Source: Bacteroidales bacterium | Lineage (GTDB): Bacteria; Bacteroidota; Bacteroidia; Bacteroidales; UBA932 | Length of the DNA: 16,713 nt | Reading direction: 5' to 3' | Assembly (NCBI GenBank): GCA_017483985.1 | Contig: JAFUUB010000115.1 | Location: forward strand, 1 to 16,713 | Shown: piece after piece, positions 1 to 9,600 of the stretch | Layout of the letters: each line of letters begins with the position of its first letter | Position numbering within the stretch: position 1 is the stretch's first letter | Position numbers and translations under genes: made by a program | Notes under the pieces: model-generated | What the model saw: the letters and a program-made list of their open reading frames with translations, nothing else | What the model was told of the DNA's origin: nothing | Database searches by the model: none

Positions 1-700
1 CGAAATAGCAGTCGGCCATCATGACCTGCCAGCCCGGAGAGGCCTTGGTCGAGAAGATGCCGTATTCACCGCCGATGAAGGCGATGTTTTCCATCTCGTT
101 GCCGACATCGAAAAGACCGGCCTTGCCCTTGCCGATGTTGATCGTCATGTAGCTGACGAAACTGTGCTGGGCGAAGTGGGTGCGCAGGGCGACTGCCTGC
201 GGGTTGCCGTCTTCGATGCGGATGTCGATGTTGGACATGCAGCTGTAGAAGGTGCCGGCACCGGCGTCACCGACGCGGTCTTCATTGGTCACGATACCGC
301 CGGTGAACCAGAACATGTATTTGCTCTTGCCCTTGTCGTTGGGATGTTCGTCGGCGAAACCGGGGGAGTTCTTGGAAAGGATGAATTCCGGGCGCTTCTG
401 GCCGTAGCCGATCACGCGGACGGCACCCGGGATGTAGATGGTGCGGCTGATGCGGTATTTGCCTTCGGGAACGAAGAGGATACCGAATGCCTGTTCGGTC
501 TTGACGCGGTTGATGGCCGCCTGGAGCGCCTCGGAGACGTCAGTCTTGCCGTCGGCGGTGATGCCGGGGAAGTTCTCCGGGGTGAAGAACAGGGCTTCTG
601 GATCATCCGGCTTCTGGGTGTAGACCGATTGCTGCTGGACGGCACCCATGGTAAGGGTGCCGAGCAGCAGGATCGTGAGCATTGAAAAGAATCTTTTCAT
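1..700 (-). CDS. Secreted beta-helix protein (pectate-lyase/GH55-like), 3' end cut off by window
   Basis: The first 233 codons of a gene read without a stop to the window edge, so the C-terminus is missing. It starts at 700 with a type I signal peptide (MKRFFSMLTILLLGTLTMGA, then VQQQ). The mature part opens a Pectate_lyase_3-type module: FFTPEN, ADGKTDV (about residues 50-56), ILFVPEGKYRISRTI, RVIGYGQKRP, and later GDAGAGTFYS and THFAQHSF. Nearly every one of these blocks recurs in the same order in the gene just upstream, so the two are tandem paralogs. It lies 44 bp after that gene with no promoter visible, so it is probably the last visible gene of the PUL operon. The expected role is cleavage of a polysaccharide outside the cytoplasm. 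The beta-helix fold is well supported; the substrate and catalytic residues are not determined. Whether it carries the propeller-like tail of its paralog is unknown. Confidence 0.85.
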   Translation of the reverse strand, partial: MKRFFSMLTILLLGTLTMGAVQQQSVYTQKPDDPEALFFTPENFPGITADGKTDVSEALQAAINRVKTEQAFGILFVPEGKYRISRTIYIPGAVRVIGYGQKRPEFILSKNSPGFADEHPNDKGKSKYMFWFTGGIVTNEDRVGDAGAGTFYSCMSNIDIRIEDGNPQAVALRTHFAQHSFVSYMTINIGKGKAGLFDVGNEMENIAFIGGEYGIFSTKASPGWQVMMADCYF

Positions 701-744
701 GTTCATTTTGAATATATAATAATTCAGTTGTGGTGGTTGCGGTT

Positions 745-3700
745 TTATTTGATCCGGGCGGCATAGAGGCCGCGGGAAGTCGTGATGAAGAGGATGTCCT
801 TGGCCTTGCCGCCGATGGCGAGCGAGATCGGACGGTCCTCCATGTGGATGCGGCGGATGGCCTTGCCGTCCTTGTCGAAGATGGCGACGTCGCCGTCCGC
901 GATGTAGACATTGCCCTGGGCATCCGCGATGGTGCAATACTGCGAGAACGGGGCGAAGATGCCTTTCTGCTTGAGGGAACCGTCGGCGTTGACCGTGAAG
1001 GCCACGGAGGTGCGGTTCAACTCATCGCCGACATAGACGTCTTGTTTCTGGTTCGGAGTGACCGGGAACACGGCGCTGCAGCGGAAGAGGTCGAAGGTCT
1101 CCGGGATGGAGGTCTTGCCGTCGGTAGCGAGGTAGCTGTTCTCCGGCATGTTCTCAGCGATTGCCTGGAAGTCGGGACGGCGGCGGGCACCGGGATGCCA
1201 GACGCGCTCGATGCCGCGCAGGCTGGAGGACTTGACCAGCGGGAGGGCGGTGAAGGTGCTTTCACCCTTGTCCGGATCGATGGACCAGACACGGACCGTC
1301 CAGCCGCCGTTGCCCCAGCCGCTGTAGTCCGGGTTGTCGTCGGCCAGGACCGGAACGGTCTCCTGTTTGCCGTCGATCATCAGGCCCGGCTGCGGATCGT
1401 AGCGGACGATGGCCAGCAGGTTGTCCTGGGTATCGGTCGCGAGGGCGAGCGGCTTCCACGGGAAGTCGGCCACGAAGCTGAGTTTCCGGGTCTCAGCGTC
1501 CCACTTGTAGACGCGCTTCATGCGGTGCTCGCTGAAGTAGACGTTGCCCTTGCTGTCGGCGGTGGCGCCGGCGGCGAGTTCAAAACCGTCGGCCAGCTTG
1601 ACCGGCTCGAAGAGCTTGGACGGGGTGTCGCGGCGGGAAGTCTCGTTTCCGGTGATGTCGAGCTTGACGATGTTCCAGGTCGGAACGGCGATGTCCTTGT
1701 TGACATCGTAGAGCGGGCTTTCCAGGATCGGGACGATCTGGGTGTAGCTGGACATGTTGTTGACATGGATGTCCTTGCTGTCCCAGATGCGGAAGCCGTA
1801 GTGCTTCGGGGTCTGCACGCGGATCACGCGGTACATCCACAGGTTCATGAAGCTGATGTCATGGCACTTGGTCATCTCCATGTTGAGACAGTCGGGACCT
1901 TCGGTGCCTTCCTCCTCGAACTGGAGGCAATAGATCTTCCAGTTGGCGACGTTGGTCATGCGCATTTCGCTGCGGACGTGGTGCTCCAGGGACATGCAGT
2001 AGATGCGGCCCCGGGTCTGGGTCTCGCTGATGTACACGCCGGCCGCGGCATAGGTATCCGCCGACCAGACGTCCTTGATGGTGCCGCCACCGCCGTTGGT
2101 GATCCAGAAGCTCCAGTACTGGTTGTCCCAGGCCTGGTCCTTGCCCTGGATATAGACCGGGGCGGTCGGGGAGCTCGGGGTGCGGGCGAAGCCGCGCATG
2201 TTGAAACCACCCGTGCGGGGGGCTGCGTTCGGGTCGACCGGGACCGGCTTGCGAAGGGTTCCGTGGCCGCCGACGAATTTGACGTCATTCAGGTAGGATT
2301 CGGCGCCGGACTGCCATTTCAGGCCGACCGCGCGATAGTTGTATGCACCGGAGAAGATACCGATGCCGTTGAAGATGTTGTCGCCGCCCGGGTAGGATTC
2401 GACCATCGGGACCGGGCTGCCGAAGCCGCTGAACGCGGGTTCGCTCTCGGTCAGGACGAACTGGGAGGCGTAGGTGTGCAGGCCGATGAGCTTGGTCTTG
2501 GGACCGAGCTTGAGGGTGCGGGTCAGGCGGTACCAGCCCGTCGGGACATAGACCACCTCGTTTTCGGCGATGGCTTTCTCGAAGGCCTCGGTGTCGTCGG
2601 TGACACCGTCACCCTTGGCACCGTATTTCTTGACGCTGACCCAGGTCTCCATGCCCGGAAGGGCGCGCAGGTCCTTGGCCAGGGAAGTGGGAGCCTTGGC
2701 GATGGGGTTGATTTCGCATTCCTCGCGGATGGACGGTTCCGCATCGGCGGAAGCGTAGGTCATGCCGTAGGTGAAATGCTTGATGTTGTAGGCCTGGCCC
2801 TTTCCGGCAACGGCCTTCTGGCTGGGTTTGTAGTACACGGCAACCGGGACGTTGCTGCAGGTAACGTCCTGGAGGTTGACCAGGTTCGTCGGAATCCCTT
2901 CGACGGCGATCTTGACGGCCGCGTCGGAGATATTCTCAAAGAGGGCTTTTTCGATGTAGACGATGTCGCGGATGTTGTCGTCGCTTTCATAGGCGACCGG
3001 CACGTTCTTGACATGCATGCCGACGAAGGCGGCGCCGAGGTCCTTGCCCAGGACGGCGGCTTTCTTCTGGCCTTCGAAATAGGTATCCACGACCATGACC
3101 GGCCAGCTCGGGGACGGACGGCTGGAAATGATGCCGTACTGTCCGCCGAAGAAGCGCAGGTCTTCGACTTCGTTGCCGAGGTTCCAGACGCCGGCCAGCG
3201 CATCGGGCGCCAGCTGGAAGTCAATGTGGCTGAGGAAACTGTGCTGGGCGAAGTGGCTCTGGATACCCACGGCCTGGGGATTGCCCTTCCCGATGCGGAT
3301 GTCCACGTTGGAAATCGCGCTGTAGAAGGTTCCCGCACCCGCGTCGGAGGGACGCTGTCCCTCACGGGCGAGCCCTCCCGTGAACCAGATCATGTAGTTG
3401 CGCTCGGTCTGGTAGCCCGGGGTGTTGTCCGCCAGGTAAATGACAGGGCGCTTCTTGCCGTAGCCGATCACGCGGATGTTGCTCGGGATCGTCACGGTCT
3501 TGGTGATCCTGTATTCGCCTTCCGGGATGTACAGGATGCCGAAATTGTATTTGATCTTGACGTCGTTGATGGCCTGTTGCAGGGCCGCGGTGACGTCGGA
3601 TTTGCCGTCTGCCTTGAAACCGTAGTTCTCAGGAGTGAAGAAAATGGCTTCGGGATCTTCCGGACGGAGGGTGTACACAGAGTGGGAGGCAGGCACCTTC

Positions 3701-3762
3701 GCCGCAAAGACGGATGCACAGGCCATCCAGAGCAATACGATGGAACTGAGGATTTTTTTCAT
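745..3762 (-). CDS. Secreted two-module beta-helix glycosidase/lyase-like protein with C-terminal beta-propeller-like region
   Basis: The protein has 1005 residues. Residues 1-20 are a type I signal peptide (charged KK, hydrophobic core, ending SVFA). Two Pectate_lyase_3/GH55-like modules follow: one at about 40-330 (FFTPENYGFKADGKSDV, LYIPEGEYRI, RVIGYGKKRP) and one at about 371-715 (VSVKKYGAKGDGVTDDTEAF, YVPTGWYRL, KLIGLHT). Two N-terminal motif sets of this kind in one chain are typical of GH55-type tandem beta-helix enzymes. Residues about 725-1005 look like an SMP-30/NHL beta-propeller (GATADSKGNVYFSEH, ALATDTQDNLLAI, IADAQGNVYIADGD). Likely role: hydrolysis or cleavage of a polysaccharide bound by the upstream SusC/SusD system. 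GH55 enzymes are exo-beta-1,3-glucanases, but I cannot identify the catalytic acid here, so the substrate is open. It follows the DUF3823 lipoprotein gene after 122 bp that contain several hairpins, and precedes a paralog. Confidence 0.85.
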   Translation of the reverse strand: MKKILSSIVLLWMACASVFAAKVPASHSVYTLRPEDPEAIFFTPENYGFKADGKSDVTAALQQAINDVKIKYNFGILYIPEGEYRITKTVTIPSNIRVIGYGKKRPVIYLADNTPGYQTERNYMIWFTGGLAREGQRPSDAGAGTFYSAISNVDIRIGKGNPQAVGIQSHFAQHSFLSHIDFQLAPDALAGVWNLGNEVEDLRFFGGQYGIISSRPSPSWPVMVVDTYFEGQKKAAVLGKDLGAAFVGMHVKNVPVAYESDDNIRDIVYIEKALFENISDAAVKIAVEGIPTNLVNLQDVTCSNVPVAVYYKPSQKAVAGKGQAYNIKHFTYGMTYASADAEPSIREECEINPIAKAPTSLAKDLRALPGMETWVSVKKYGAKGDGVTDDTEAFEKAIAENEVVYVPTGWYRLTRTLKLGPKTKLIGLHTYASQFVLTESEPAFSGFGSPVPMVESYPGGDNIFNGIGIFSGAYNYRAVGLKWQSGAESYLNDVKFVGGHGTLRKPVPVDPNAAPRTGGFNMRGFARTPSSPTAPVYIQGKDQAWDNQYWSFWITNGGGGTIKDVWSADTYAAAGVYISETQTRGRIYCMSLEHHVRSEMRMTNVANWKIYCLQFEEEGTEGPDCLNMEMTKCHDISFMNLWMYRVIRVQTPKHYGFRIWDSKDIHVNNMSSYTQIVPILESPLYDVNKDIAVPTWNIVKLDITGNETSRRDTPSKLFEPVKLADGFELAAGATADSKGNVYFSEHRMKRVYKWDAETRKLSFVADFPWKPLALATDTQDNLLAIVRYDPQPGLMIDGKQETVPVLADDNPDYSGWGNGGWTVRVWSIDPDKGESTFTALPLVKSSSLRGIERVWHPGARRRPDFQAIAENMPENSYLATDGKTSIPETFDLFRCSAVFPVTPNQKQDVYVGDELNRTSVAFTVNADGSLKQKGIFAPFSQYCTIADAQGNVYIADGDVAIFDKDGKAIRRIHMEDRPISLAIGGKAKDILFITTSRGLYAARIK

Positions 3763-3799
3763 CGCTGGAATAAGGTTTTAAGGCAAAACTTGCGTTCAA

Positions 3800-3817
3800 G
3801 ACGGTCCTTTGACCGTC
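3800..3817 (-). other. Short perfect hairpin ahead of the beta-helix gene
   Basis: GACGGTC (3800-3806), loop CTTT, GACCGTC (3811-3817): a perfect 7-bp stem in the mRNA leader region about 40 bp before the beta-helix gene start. It has no T-run after it. Together with the hairpin at 3842-3868 and a weak 5-bp stem GGGAT/ATCCC (3825-3839), it makes three consecutive foldable elements in 122 bp. Confidence 0.5.
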
Positions 3818-3835
3818 CTGAAAAGGGATAAAAAA

Positions 3836-3868
3836 TCCCCTGCGGACCCGGCCCGTTGCCGGGCCCGC
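3836..3868 (-). terminator. Possible leaky terminator/attenuator between DUF3823 gene and beta-helix gene
   Basis: An 11-bp stem with one mismatch (3842-3852 against 3858-3868, loop CCGTT) is very G+C rich. On the minus strand it is followed by AGGGGA and then six T residues at 3835-3830. The run of T starts six bases beyond the stem, so this is not a canonical intrinsic terminator. It may act as a partial stop or an mRNA 3' stabiliser inside the PUL transcript, 17 bp downstream of the DUF3823 stop codon. No promoter is visible between it and the next gene. Confidence 0.5.
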
Positions 3869-3884
3869 ACGGGACATAAATGTA

Positions 3885-4643
3885 TTAGAGCTGGATGGTT
3901 ACGAGCTCAGAGTAGTTGTGACGGATCGTACCGGCTCCGGAGACCTGGGCCTGGGCACCGACGCGGAAGTAATAGTTCTTGCCGCTGTACTTGAAGAACG
4001 TCTTGTTCTTGCTGGTATCGATGGTCAGGGTGTACTCCTTGGAAGGATCGACCGTTACGACCGGGTTCGGAATGTTACCGTCGTCGTCCTTGACACCGTA
4101 GGTGATCTTGTCCGTGTCGCCTTCGATGGCGAACTTGACATAGTTGCCTACCCAGATGTCGGAGAACGCGAACAGGCGGACTTCCTTGACACCTTCGTTA
4201 CCTTTGCCACCTTCGAGTTTGAACTTCGCCGTGACGATGTTGCCGCTCTTGGTGATGGAGCAATCCTTGACGCGCAGGTACGGGGTGACTTTCCAGTCGA
4301 TTTCGTTGTCGCCCTTCTTCACATCCATGAAGTCGGTGAAACCGTAGAAGTTGCCGTTCTGGAAGATGACTTCGTAACGGGCGGCGAAGACCAGGTCATT
4401 GCGGTACTCGCCGGTGTTCTTGATGACCCAGGTCTGGCCGTTGGAGTGGGTCTCCGCAGCGGCGTAGCCCTGCTCATAGACCATCAGCTGGGAACCGTTC
4501 TGGATATCGGTGCCGACCAGTTCGCCGGTCTTCTCATCGAGAATCTTACCGTGGACCTTGGCGTTCGGGCCGTCGTAGTTATCGAGTTTGCAGGAAGTGA
4601 GCAGGAAAAGGATGCTCGCTGCAGCTAACAATACTTTTTTCAT
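3885..4643 (-). CDS. DUF3823-type surface lipoprotein of the PUL (SusE position)
   Basis: The protein has 252 residues. The signal peptide ends in the lipobox LLTSC with Cys18 as the lipidated residue; Asp residues at mature positions 4 and 7 (CKLDNYD) fit the acidic export signals seen on Bacteroidetes surface lipoproteins. The N-terminal block DNYDGPNAKVHGKILDEKTG and GSQLMVYEQGY match the DUF3823 family, which has a carboxypeptidase-regulatory-like beta-sandwich at its N-terminus and usually sits directly after susD. The rest is rich in beta-strand patterns (YFRVGAQAQVSG, YTLTIDTSKNKTFF). It starts 19 bp after the SusD stop and belongs to the same operon. Its likely role is as an accessory glycan-binding or complex-stabilising protein in the outer membrane, by analogy with SusE/SusF. 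That role is inferred from position and fold, since the family has no settled function. Confidence 0.85.
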   Translation of the reverse strand: MKKVLLAAASILFLLTSCKLDNYDGPNAKVHGKILDEKTGELVGTDIQNGSQLMVYEQGYAAAETHSNGQTWVIKNTGEYRNDLVFAARYEVIFQNGNFYGFTDFMDVKKGDNEIDWKVTPYLRVKDCSITKSGNIVTAKFKLEGGKGNEGVKEVRLFAFSDIWVGNYVKFAIEGDTDKITYGVKDDDGNIPNPVVTVDPSKEYTLTIDTSKNKTFFKYSGKNYYFRVGAQAQVSGAGTIRHNYSELVTIQL

Positions 4644-4662
4644 GTGGCAAAAAGATTATCTG

Positions 4663-6630
4663 TTAATAACCCGGGTTCTGGACGAGCTTGTTGACATCGC
4701 GGCCAGGGATGCTCAGGTAGTAAGATACCTGGTCGAAGGTCTTCGGAGAAGTCTCGTCGTTCTTCTGGTTGATGCGGACGAAGACGTACTTCGGGCTGCC
4801 GCCACGCAGGTCGAGGACCGGCATGATGCCGTGGCGGGAGGAGGAGTTCCAGAGCTCGTGCATGTTGCGGCGGCGCATGTTGTCCCAATAGATCTGGCCT
4901 TCGCCGAAGAGTTCGACCGTGCGCTCTTTCAGGACGTTCTCCAGCGTCAGCGGGATGTTGTCCTTGTGGGCGGCGCGGTGACGGATGTCGTTCAGGTACT
5001 TGGCAGCCTTGGTCTTGTCACCCTGACCGGATTCGACGACAGCTTCTGCATAGTCGAGGTAAACCTCGGCCAGACGCATGTCAATCCAGGTGGTGGTGGA
5101 AGAAGCCTGGACACCGGCCGGCATGTTGTCTTCCGCGAGGAACTTGCGGATGGAGAAGCCGGTGGTGGAGATGGAGCAGTTGTCGGAGTCACCGCCTGCG
5201 CCGTCGAAACCGGAGTAGTCGATGGCCTTGGACTCACCGCCGTAGGAGTAGTAGGTCTCGCCGCCGACATCTTCGGTGGTCTTCTGATAGATGTAAGCCT
5301 TGCCGTCGGTCTTGATCATACCGCCCTGCATCGTGATCTCCTGGCCGGCATATTCGGCACCCGGGGTGATCACGGTGGCGCGCAGACGGGCATCCTTGTC
5401 CTTGAACGGATCGGTCACCTTGTCATACTTGATGAAGCTGGTCGTGACGACATCTTCGTTGGCGTTGACATTGCGGAAGATCGCTTTCTCGTTTCCGTCG
5501 GTGCGGGTCTTGATCGGGGCGCTCTTGCCGGTTCCGTCGTCGGTGTAGTCCTCATAGAGGTCGACGAGTTCGGAGGTGACGCTCCAGCGGGCATACTTGT
5601 GGAAGCCCGGGTTCTTCTGCGCAGGGCTGAAGTAGATATCCATGCAGTGGCCCTGGCCCCAGAGGACGGTACCGTCGAGATAGGCACGGCTGAAGATGAC
5701 TTCGTCACCGGCAGCTTCCGGGTGCATGAAAATGTTCTGGTATACTTCGGCAGCCTTGGCCGGATCGGTCTGGGCGCCGCCCATGAGTTTCTTGCCGGAC
5801 TTGCTGATGATTTCGTCGCAGGCATCGATGCAAGCCTTATAGAAAGCATTGGCATCGGATGAGCTCATGCTGACCAGTCCCTGGCTGACGGCTTCGCCGG
5901 CCATGGTGTACTTGCCGCTGTACTTCGCGATGGAAGCGGCATACAGGGCAGCGCGGGCTTTGAGGGCGAGGGCCGCCCACTTGGTGGCGCGATAGTCATT
6001 CACCTCGGCAGGAAGGCCTGCTGCAGCCTTGTCGCAGTCGGCCAGGATAAACTCCCAGGTCGCTTTCTCCGTGGAACGGGGGACGAGCAGTTCAGAGCCG
6101 TCGCCGCCCGGGATATAGTCATTATCCTGGACCCGGTCGATGATCGGGACGCCGCCGTAACGGCGGGCGAGGGACATATAAATGTATGCGCGGGTGAAAT
6201 AACCTTCCGCGGCATAGCGAGCAGCCGCTTCTGCGGTAATGACACCGTCTTCCTTGGCTTTCTCGATGGTCTCGAGGTACAGGTTGACCTGGCGGATGTT
6301 CGTGTAGTAGGTCGACCAGTGGTTGGTGGTGAAGTTGATACCGAAACCATCGGAACGGCAGGAATACTGCGTGTACATGTCGACCATCTGCATGTCGCCG
6401 GCGCCGCCGGCCCAGTCATACTGGTGGTAACCGGCATTCGGACGGTAGCGGAAGTCTTCCATCGGCGTGATGTTGTACATCTTGGCGACAAGCTGCATGA
6501 TACCACCTTCGGAAGAAGTCAGCACATCTTCGGAGACCTTGGTGAGGGACTCCTGCTCCAGCCAATCCGTGCAGCCGGCAAGACCGAGGATGGCAACGAG
6601 CGAAATAATCGGATAAAATATCTTTTTCAT
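4663..6630 (-). CDS. SusD/RagB-like glycan-binding outer-membrane lipoprotein
   Basis: The protein has 655 residues from the ATG at 6630. I chose this start because it is preceded by a good Shine-Dalgarno sequence (AAGGAAG, 6635-6641) and gives a clean lipoprotein signal, MKKIFYPIISLVAILGLAGC, with Cys20. An upstream in-frame ATG at 6666 would add 12 hydrophilic residues, overlap susC and spoil the signal peptide. Family features are the N-terminal DWLEQESLTKVSEDVLTS, the helical TPR-like part including AEGYFTRAYIYMSLARRYGGVP (about 142-162), the late block MRLAEVYLDYAEAV and the typical C-terminal ending NKLVQNPGY. SusD proteins bind the oligosaccharide at the cell surface and close like a lid over the SusC barrel. 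The gene begins 13 bp after the SusC stop, as expected for a stoichiometric SusC/SusD pair. The identity of the glycan cannot be read from the sequence. Confidence 0.95.
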   Translation of the reverse strand: MKKIFYPIISLVAILGLAGCTDWLEQESLTKVSEDVLTSSEGGIMQLVAKMYNITPMEDFRYRPNAGYHQYDWAGGAGDMQMVDMYTQYSCRSDGFGINFTTNHWSTYYTNIRQVNLYLETIEKAKEDGVITAEAAARYAAEGYFTRAYIYMSLARRYGGVPIIDRVQDNDYIPGGDGSELLVPRSTEKATWEFILADCDKAAAGLPAEVNDYRATKWAALALKARAALYAASIAKYSGKYTMAGEAVSQGLVSMSSSDANAFYKACIDACDEIISKSGKKLMGGAQTDPAKAAEVYQNIFMHPEAAGDEVIFSRAYLDGTVLWGQGHCMDIYFSPAQKNPGFHKYARWSVTSELVDLYEDYTDDGTGKSAPIKTRTDGNEKAIFRNVNANEDVVTTSFIKYDKVTDPFKDKDARLRATVITPGAEYAGQEITMQGGMIKTDGKAYIYQKTTEDVGGETYYSYGGESKAIDYSGFDGAGGDSDNCSISTTGFSIRKFLAEDNMPAGVQASSTTTWIDMRLAEVYLDYAEAVVESGQGDKTKAAKYLNDIRHRAAHKDNIPLTLENVLKERTVELFGEGQIYWDNMRRRNMHELWNSSSRHGIMPVLDLRGGSPKYVFVRINQKNDETSPKTFDQVSYYLSIPGRDVNKLVQNPGY

Positions 6631-6634
6631 TGTT

Positions 6635-6641
6635 CTTCCTT
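6635..6641 (-). promoter_or_regulatory. Ribosome binding site of the SusD-like gene
   Basis: AAGGAAG lies four bases before the ATG at 6630 and just after the SusC stop codon (6644-6646). It is the only strong Shine-Dalgarno sequence I see among the PUL genes, and it decides the SusD start. It may secure efficient re-initiation after SusC translation. Confidence 0.7.
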
Positions 6642-6643
6642 CA

Positions 6644-9600
6644 TTAGAATGTGATGTTGACACCAATGTTATAAGAACGCATCAGCGGATAGGCCAGACC
6701 GGCGCTCCAGTCGCGCTCTTCACGTTCCGGGTCAGCCTGTTTGAGCAGCTTGTTGCAGAAGGTGAGGAGGTTGAATCCGTTGAGGTAGATGCGGGCGTTG
6801 CTGATGCCCACCTTGCTGAGAACGGTCTTCGGAACGGTGTAGCCGATTTCAAGGGTCTTCAGACGCAGGTAGGTGGCATCCGGGTTCCAGATGTCGATCA
6901 TGGTGTTGCCCGTACCGCCGTTACTACCCATATCATAGGTACCGGCGTGGCCGTAGGTCTTCAGGGCCGGATAGAAGCCGCTGACCCACTTGGTGGCCGG
7001 GTCGAACGGGTCGTCGGTCACGTTGGCGGTATGCCAGCGGTCCTCGAACTTCTTGAAGGTGGTAGGATAACGGCCGTAGCCCCAGATATCGTTGTTGGAG
7101 TACTGGATGTAGTAGCCGGAAGCACCCTGCCAGACCATGCTCAGGTCGAACTGCTTGTAGTTGAGGGTGACGTTGAAACCGTACTGGATCGGCGGGTTGG
7201 TACCGCGGGTCCACTTCTGGACGCGGCGGTCGTCGTTGCTGATGCGGCCGTCACCGTTGAGGTCGACGAGGCGGTAGGAACCCGGGAGCATCAGGGAGTT
7301 ACCGTTGGAACCACCGTAGAGCGGGGCGGTCTCATACTCGCTGATGTCGGTGAACTGGCCGTCATAGTCGAAGAACCAGGTGTAACCGTTGTATCGGTTC
7401 TCGGTACGGCTGGTCCAGGTATTGAACTGGGAAGTCGGGTCGTTGTTGGTGACATGCAGGTTCATGCTGCGGGCATAGGTGAAGTTGCCGGACACCGTGT
7501 AGCTGAAGTCACGGGAGACCTGGTTGGTGTGGTACAGGGAGAACTCGAAACCGAAGTTCTTGTTGGAGTAGAGGTTCTCCTGCGGGAAGGAAGCGCCGAA
7601 GGTGTTCGGAATCACGGCGAGGGAGTTGCCGAGGGTGCCTTCGTTCTTGCGCTGGAAAACTTCGAAGGTACCTCCGAGTTTGCCTCTCCAGAGCTCGAAA
7701 TCTATACCAAGGTTGGTGATGATGGAGGTGACCCAGGTCAGGTTGTCATTGACGACACCCGGAGCGGTCATACCCGGAGTCAGAGTGGTTCCGTCAAAGG
7801 TCATACCGTTGTTGGCGCTGGCGCTGTATGCGCGGACATACTCCCATGCGTTTCCGGTATCCATACCGGACTTACCGTAGGAAGCACGGATCTTGAGGTT
7901 GTTCAGGACCGGGACAAGCTCTTTCATCCAAGGCTCTTCGCTGACACGCCAGCCGATGGAAGCGGACGGGAAGAAAGCCCAGCGCTTGGAAGGGGCATAG
8001 CGGTAGGAACCATCGTAACGGGCGACGGCCTCGACGAGGTACTTGCCCTTGTAGTCATAGTTCAGACGGCCCAGGTAAGCGGCCAGGCGGGCGAAGCTGC
8101 GGGAACCGGAGTTGGAAGCCGTGGAGCTGTTACCCATGTCGATGATGTCGTGGGTGTACAGACCGGCGAACTGACGGCCGCCGGAAAGGTTGTCGTTACG
8201 GGTGGCGGAAGCCTCACCGACGAGGGTGACGGCAAAGCTGTGGTCCTGGATCTTCTTGGTGTAGTTTGCCATGAGACGGCCGTAGATCTTCTGGTAGAGA
8301 CGGAGCGTGTTGGAGTAGCTGTCGCTGCCGAAGACGGAGGACTTGGCATCCGTGTAGTAGTCGTAGAGCTGATAGGACTTCTGCAGGCTGTCGTAGTTGG
8401 AGTTGGAACCGTCGTAAGACATCAGGGCGGACAGGGTGAGGCCCTTCAGGAACGGAGCTTTGTAGGTGAGTTCCATGCTGGTCTGGTAGTTCAGGCCGCG
8501 GGTACGGCGGTAACCGTCACCGTCAGGATCCACAAGGGCGGCTGCGTTCTTGCCTTCCGGCTGGATGTAGGAATAGTGGCCGGCGATTTCGTTGCCGTTC
8601 GCATCGATGGCGAACGGACCGACACCGCGCTCGTTGACGAGGAGGGTCTTGTAGGTCCACATGAAGTCTTCACGCGGCTGACGCTGCTCGGTCCAGCGGC
8701 CGTTGATGTTGACGGCGAGCTGCAGGTTCTTGGTCAGGTCGGCGGTGAGGTTCGTGCGGAAATTGTAACGCTTGAAGTACTGGATGCCGCTCTTGAGCAG
8801 ACCGTTGTCCTCGTTGTAGCCGAGGGAGACGAAGTAGCGGACGGTATCGGAGCCGCCGCGGACGGTCAGGTTGTGGTTCTGCTGGAACGCGTAGTTCTTC
8901 ATGTAGAGGGACAGCCAATCATGGTCGGTGTAACCCGGCTCGCCGTTGCGATACTTGGCGAGGAATTCGTCGGAATAGGACGGGGTCTTGCCGACATTGC
9001 GGTCCATCTCGTTCTTGAGTTCATAGTAGGAAAGGGCGTCGGTCGTGCGCTCGAAACCGGTCGGGTTCTTGAAGCCGAGGGTATTGTTGTAGGAAACGCG
9101 CGCGCGCTCGTTCTTACCCTGCTTGGTGGTCACGATGATGACACCGTTGGCCGCGTTCAGGCCGTAGATGGCGGCGGAGGCATCCTTCAGGATGGAAACG
9201 CTCTCGATATCTTCGGAAGCCAACTGGGAGAGGTCGTCGGTACCATTGCGGGTAACGCCGTCGATGACCACGAGCGGGGTGCCGTAGCCACGGATGGATA
9301 TCATGTTGTCGAAGGTACCCGGCTCACCGGTTTTCTGACGGATCAACAGACCCGGCATCTTACCCTGGAGGTTGTTGATGAAGTTCTCGGACTTGGTGGT
9401 CTCGATGTCTTCGGAGGTGATGGCGGTGACGGCACCGGTCAGGGATTCCTTGCGCTGAACGCCGTAACCGACGACGACAACGTCTTCAAGCATTTCAGAA
9501 TCTTCCGACATGACCACGCGCATGTTGGCGGAAGCGGCGACTTCCTGGGTGGTGTAGCCGATCGATGAGAAAACGAGCGTTGCGCCGGCAGGGACGGAAA

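Noticed and set aside
730..3831. A plus-strand open frame of more than 1000 codons opposite the beta-helix gene
   Set aside because: The minus-strand gene has a signal peptide, recognisable domains and a paralog. The opposite frame has low-complexity, Asp/Val/Gly-rich composition and no family features. Long shadow frames arise in G+C-rich genes that avoid TTA, CTA and TCA codons.
6631..6666. Upstream ATG at 6666 as the start of the SusD-like protein
   Set aside because: It would overlap the SusC gene and put 12 hydrophilic residues before the lipoprotein signal. The ATG at 6630 has a Shine-Dalgarno sequence and a correct lipobox distance.
6947..9568. A plus-strand open frame of about 870 codons opposite the SusC-like gene
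   Set aside because: Same cause: a composition shadow of the SusC-like gene, with no recognisable domain and no start signal.
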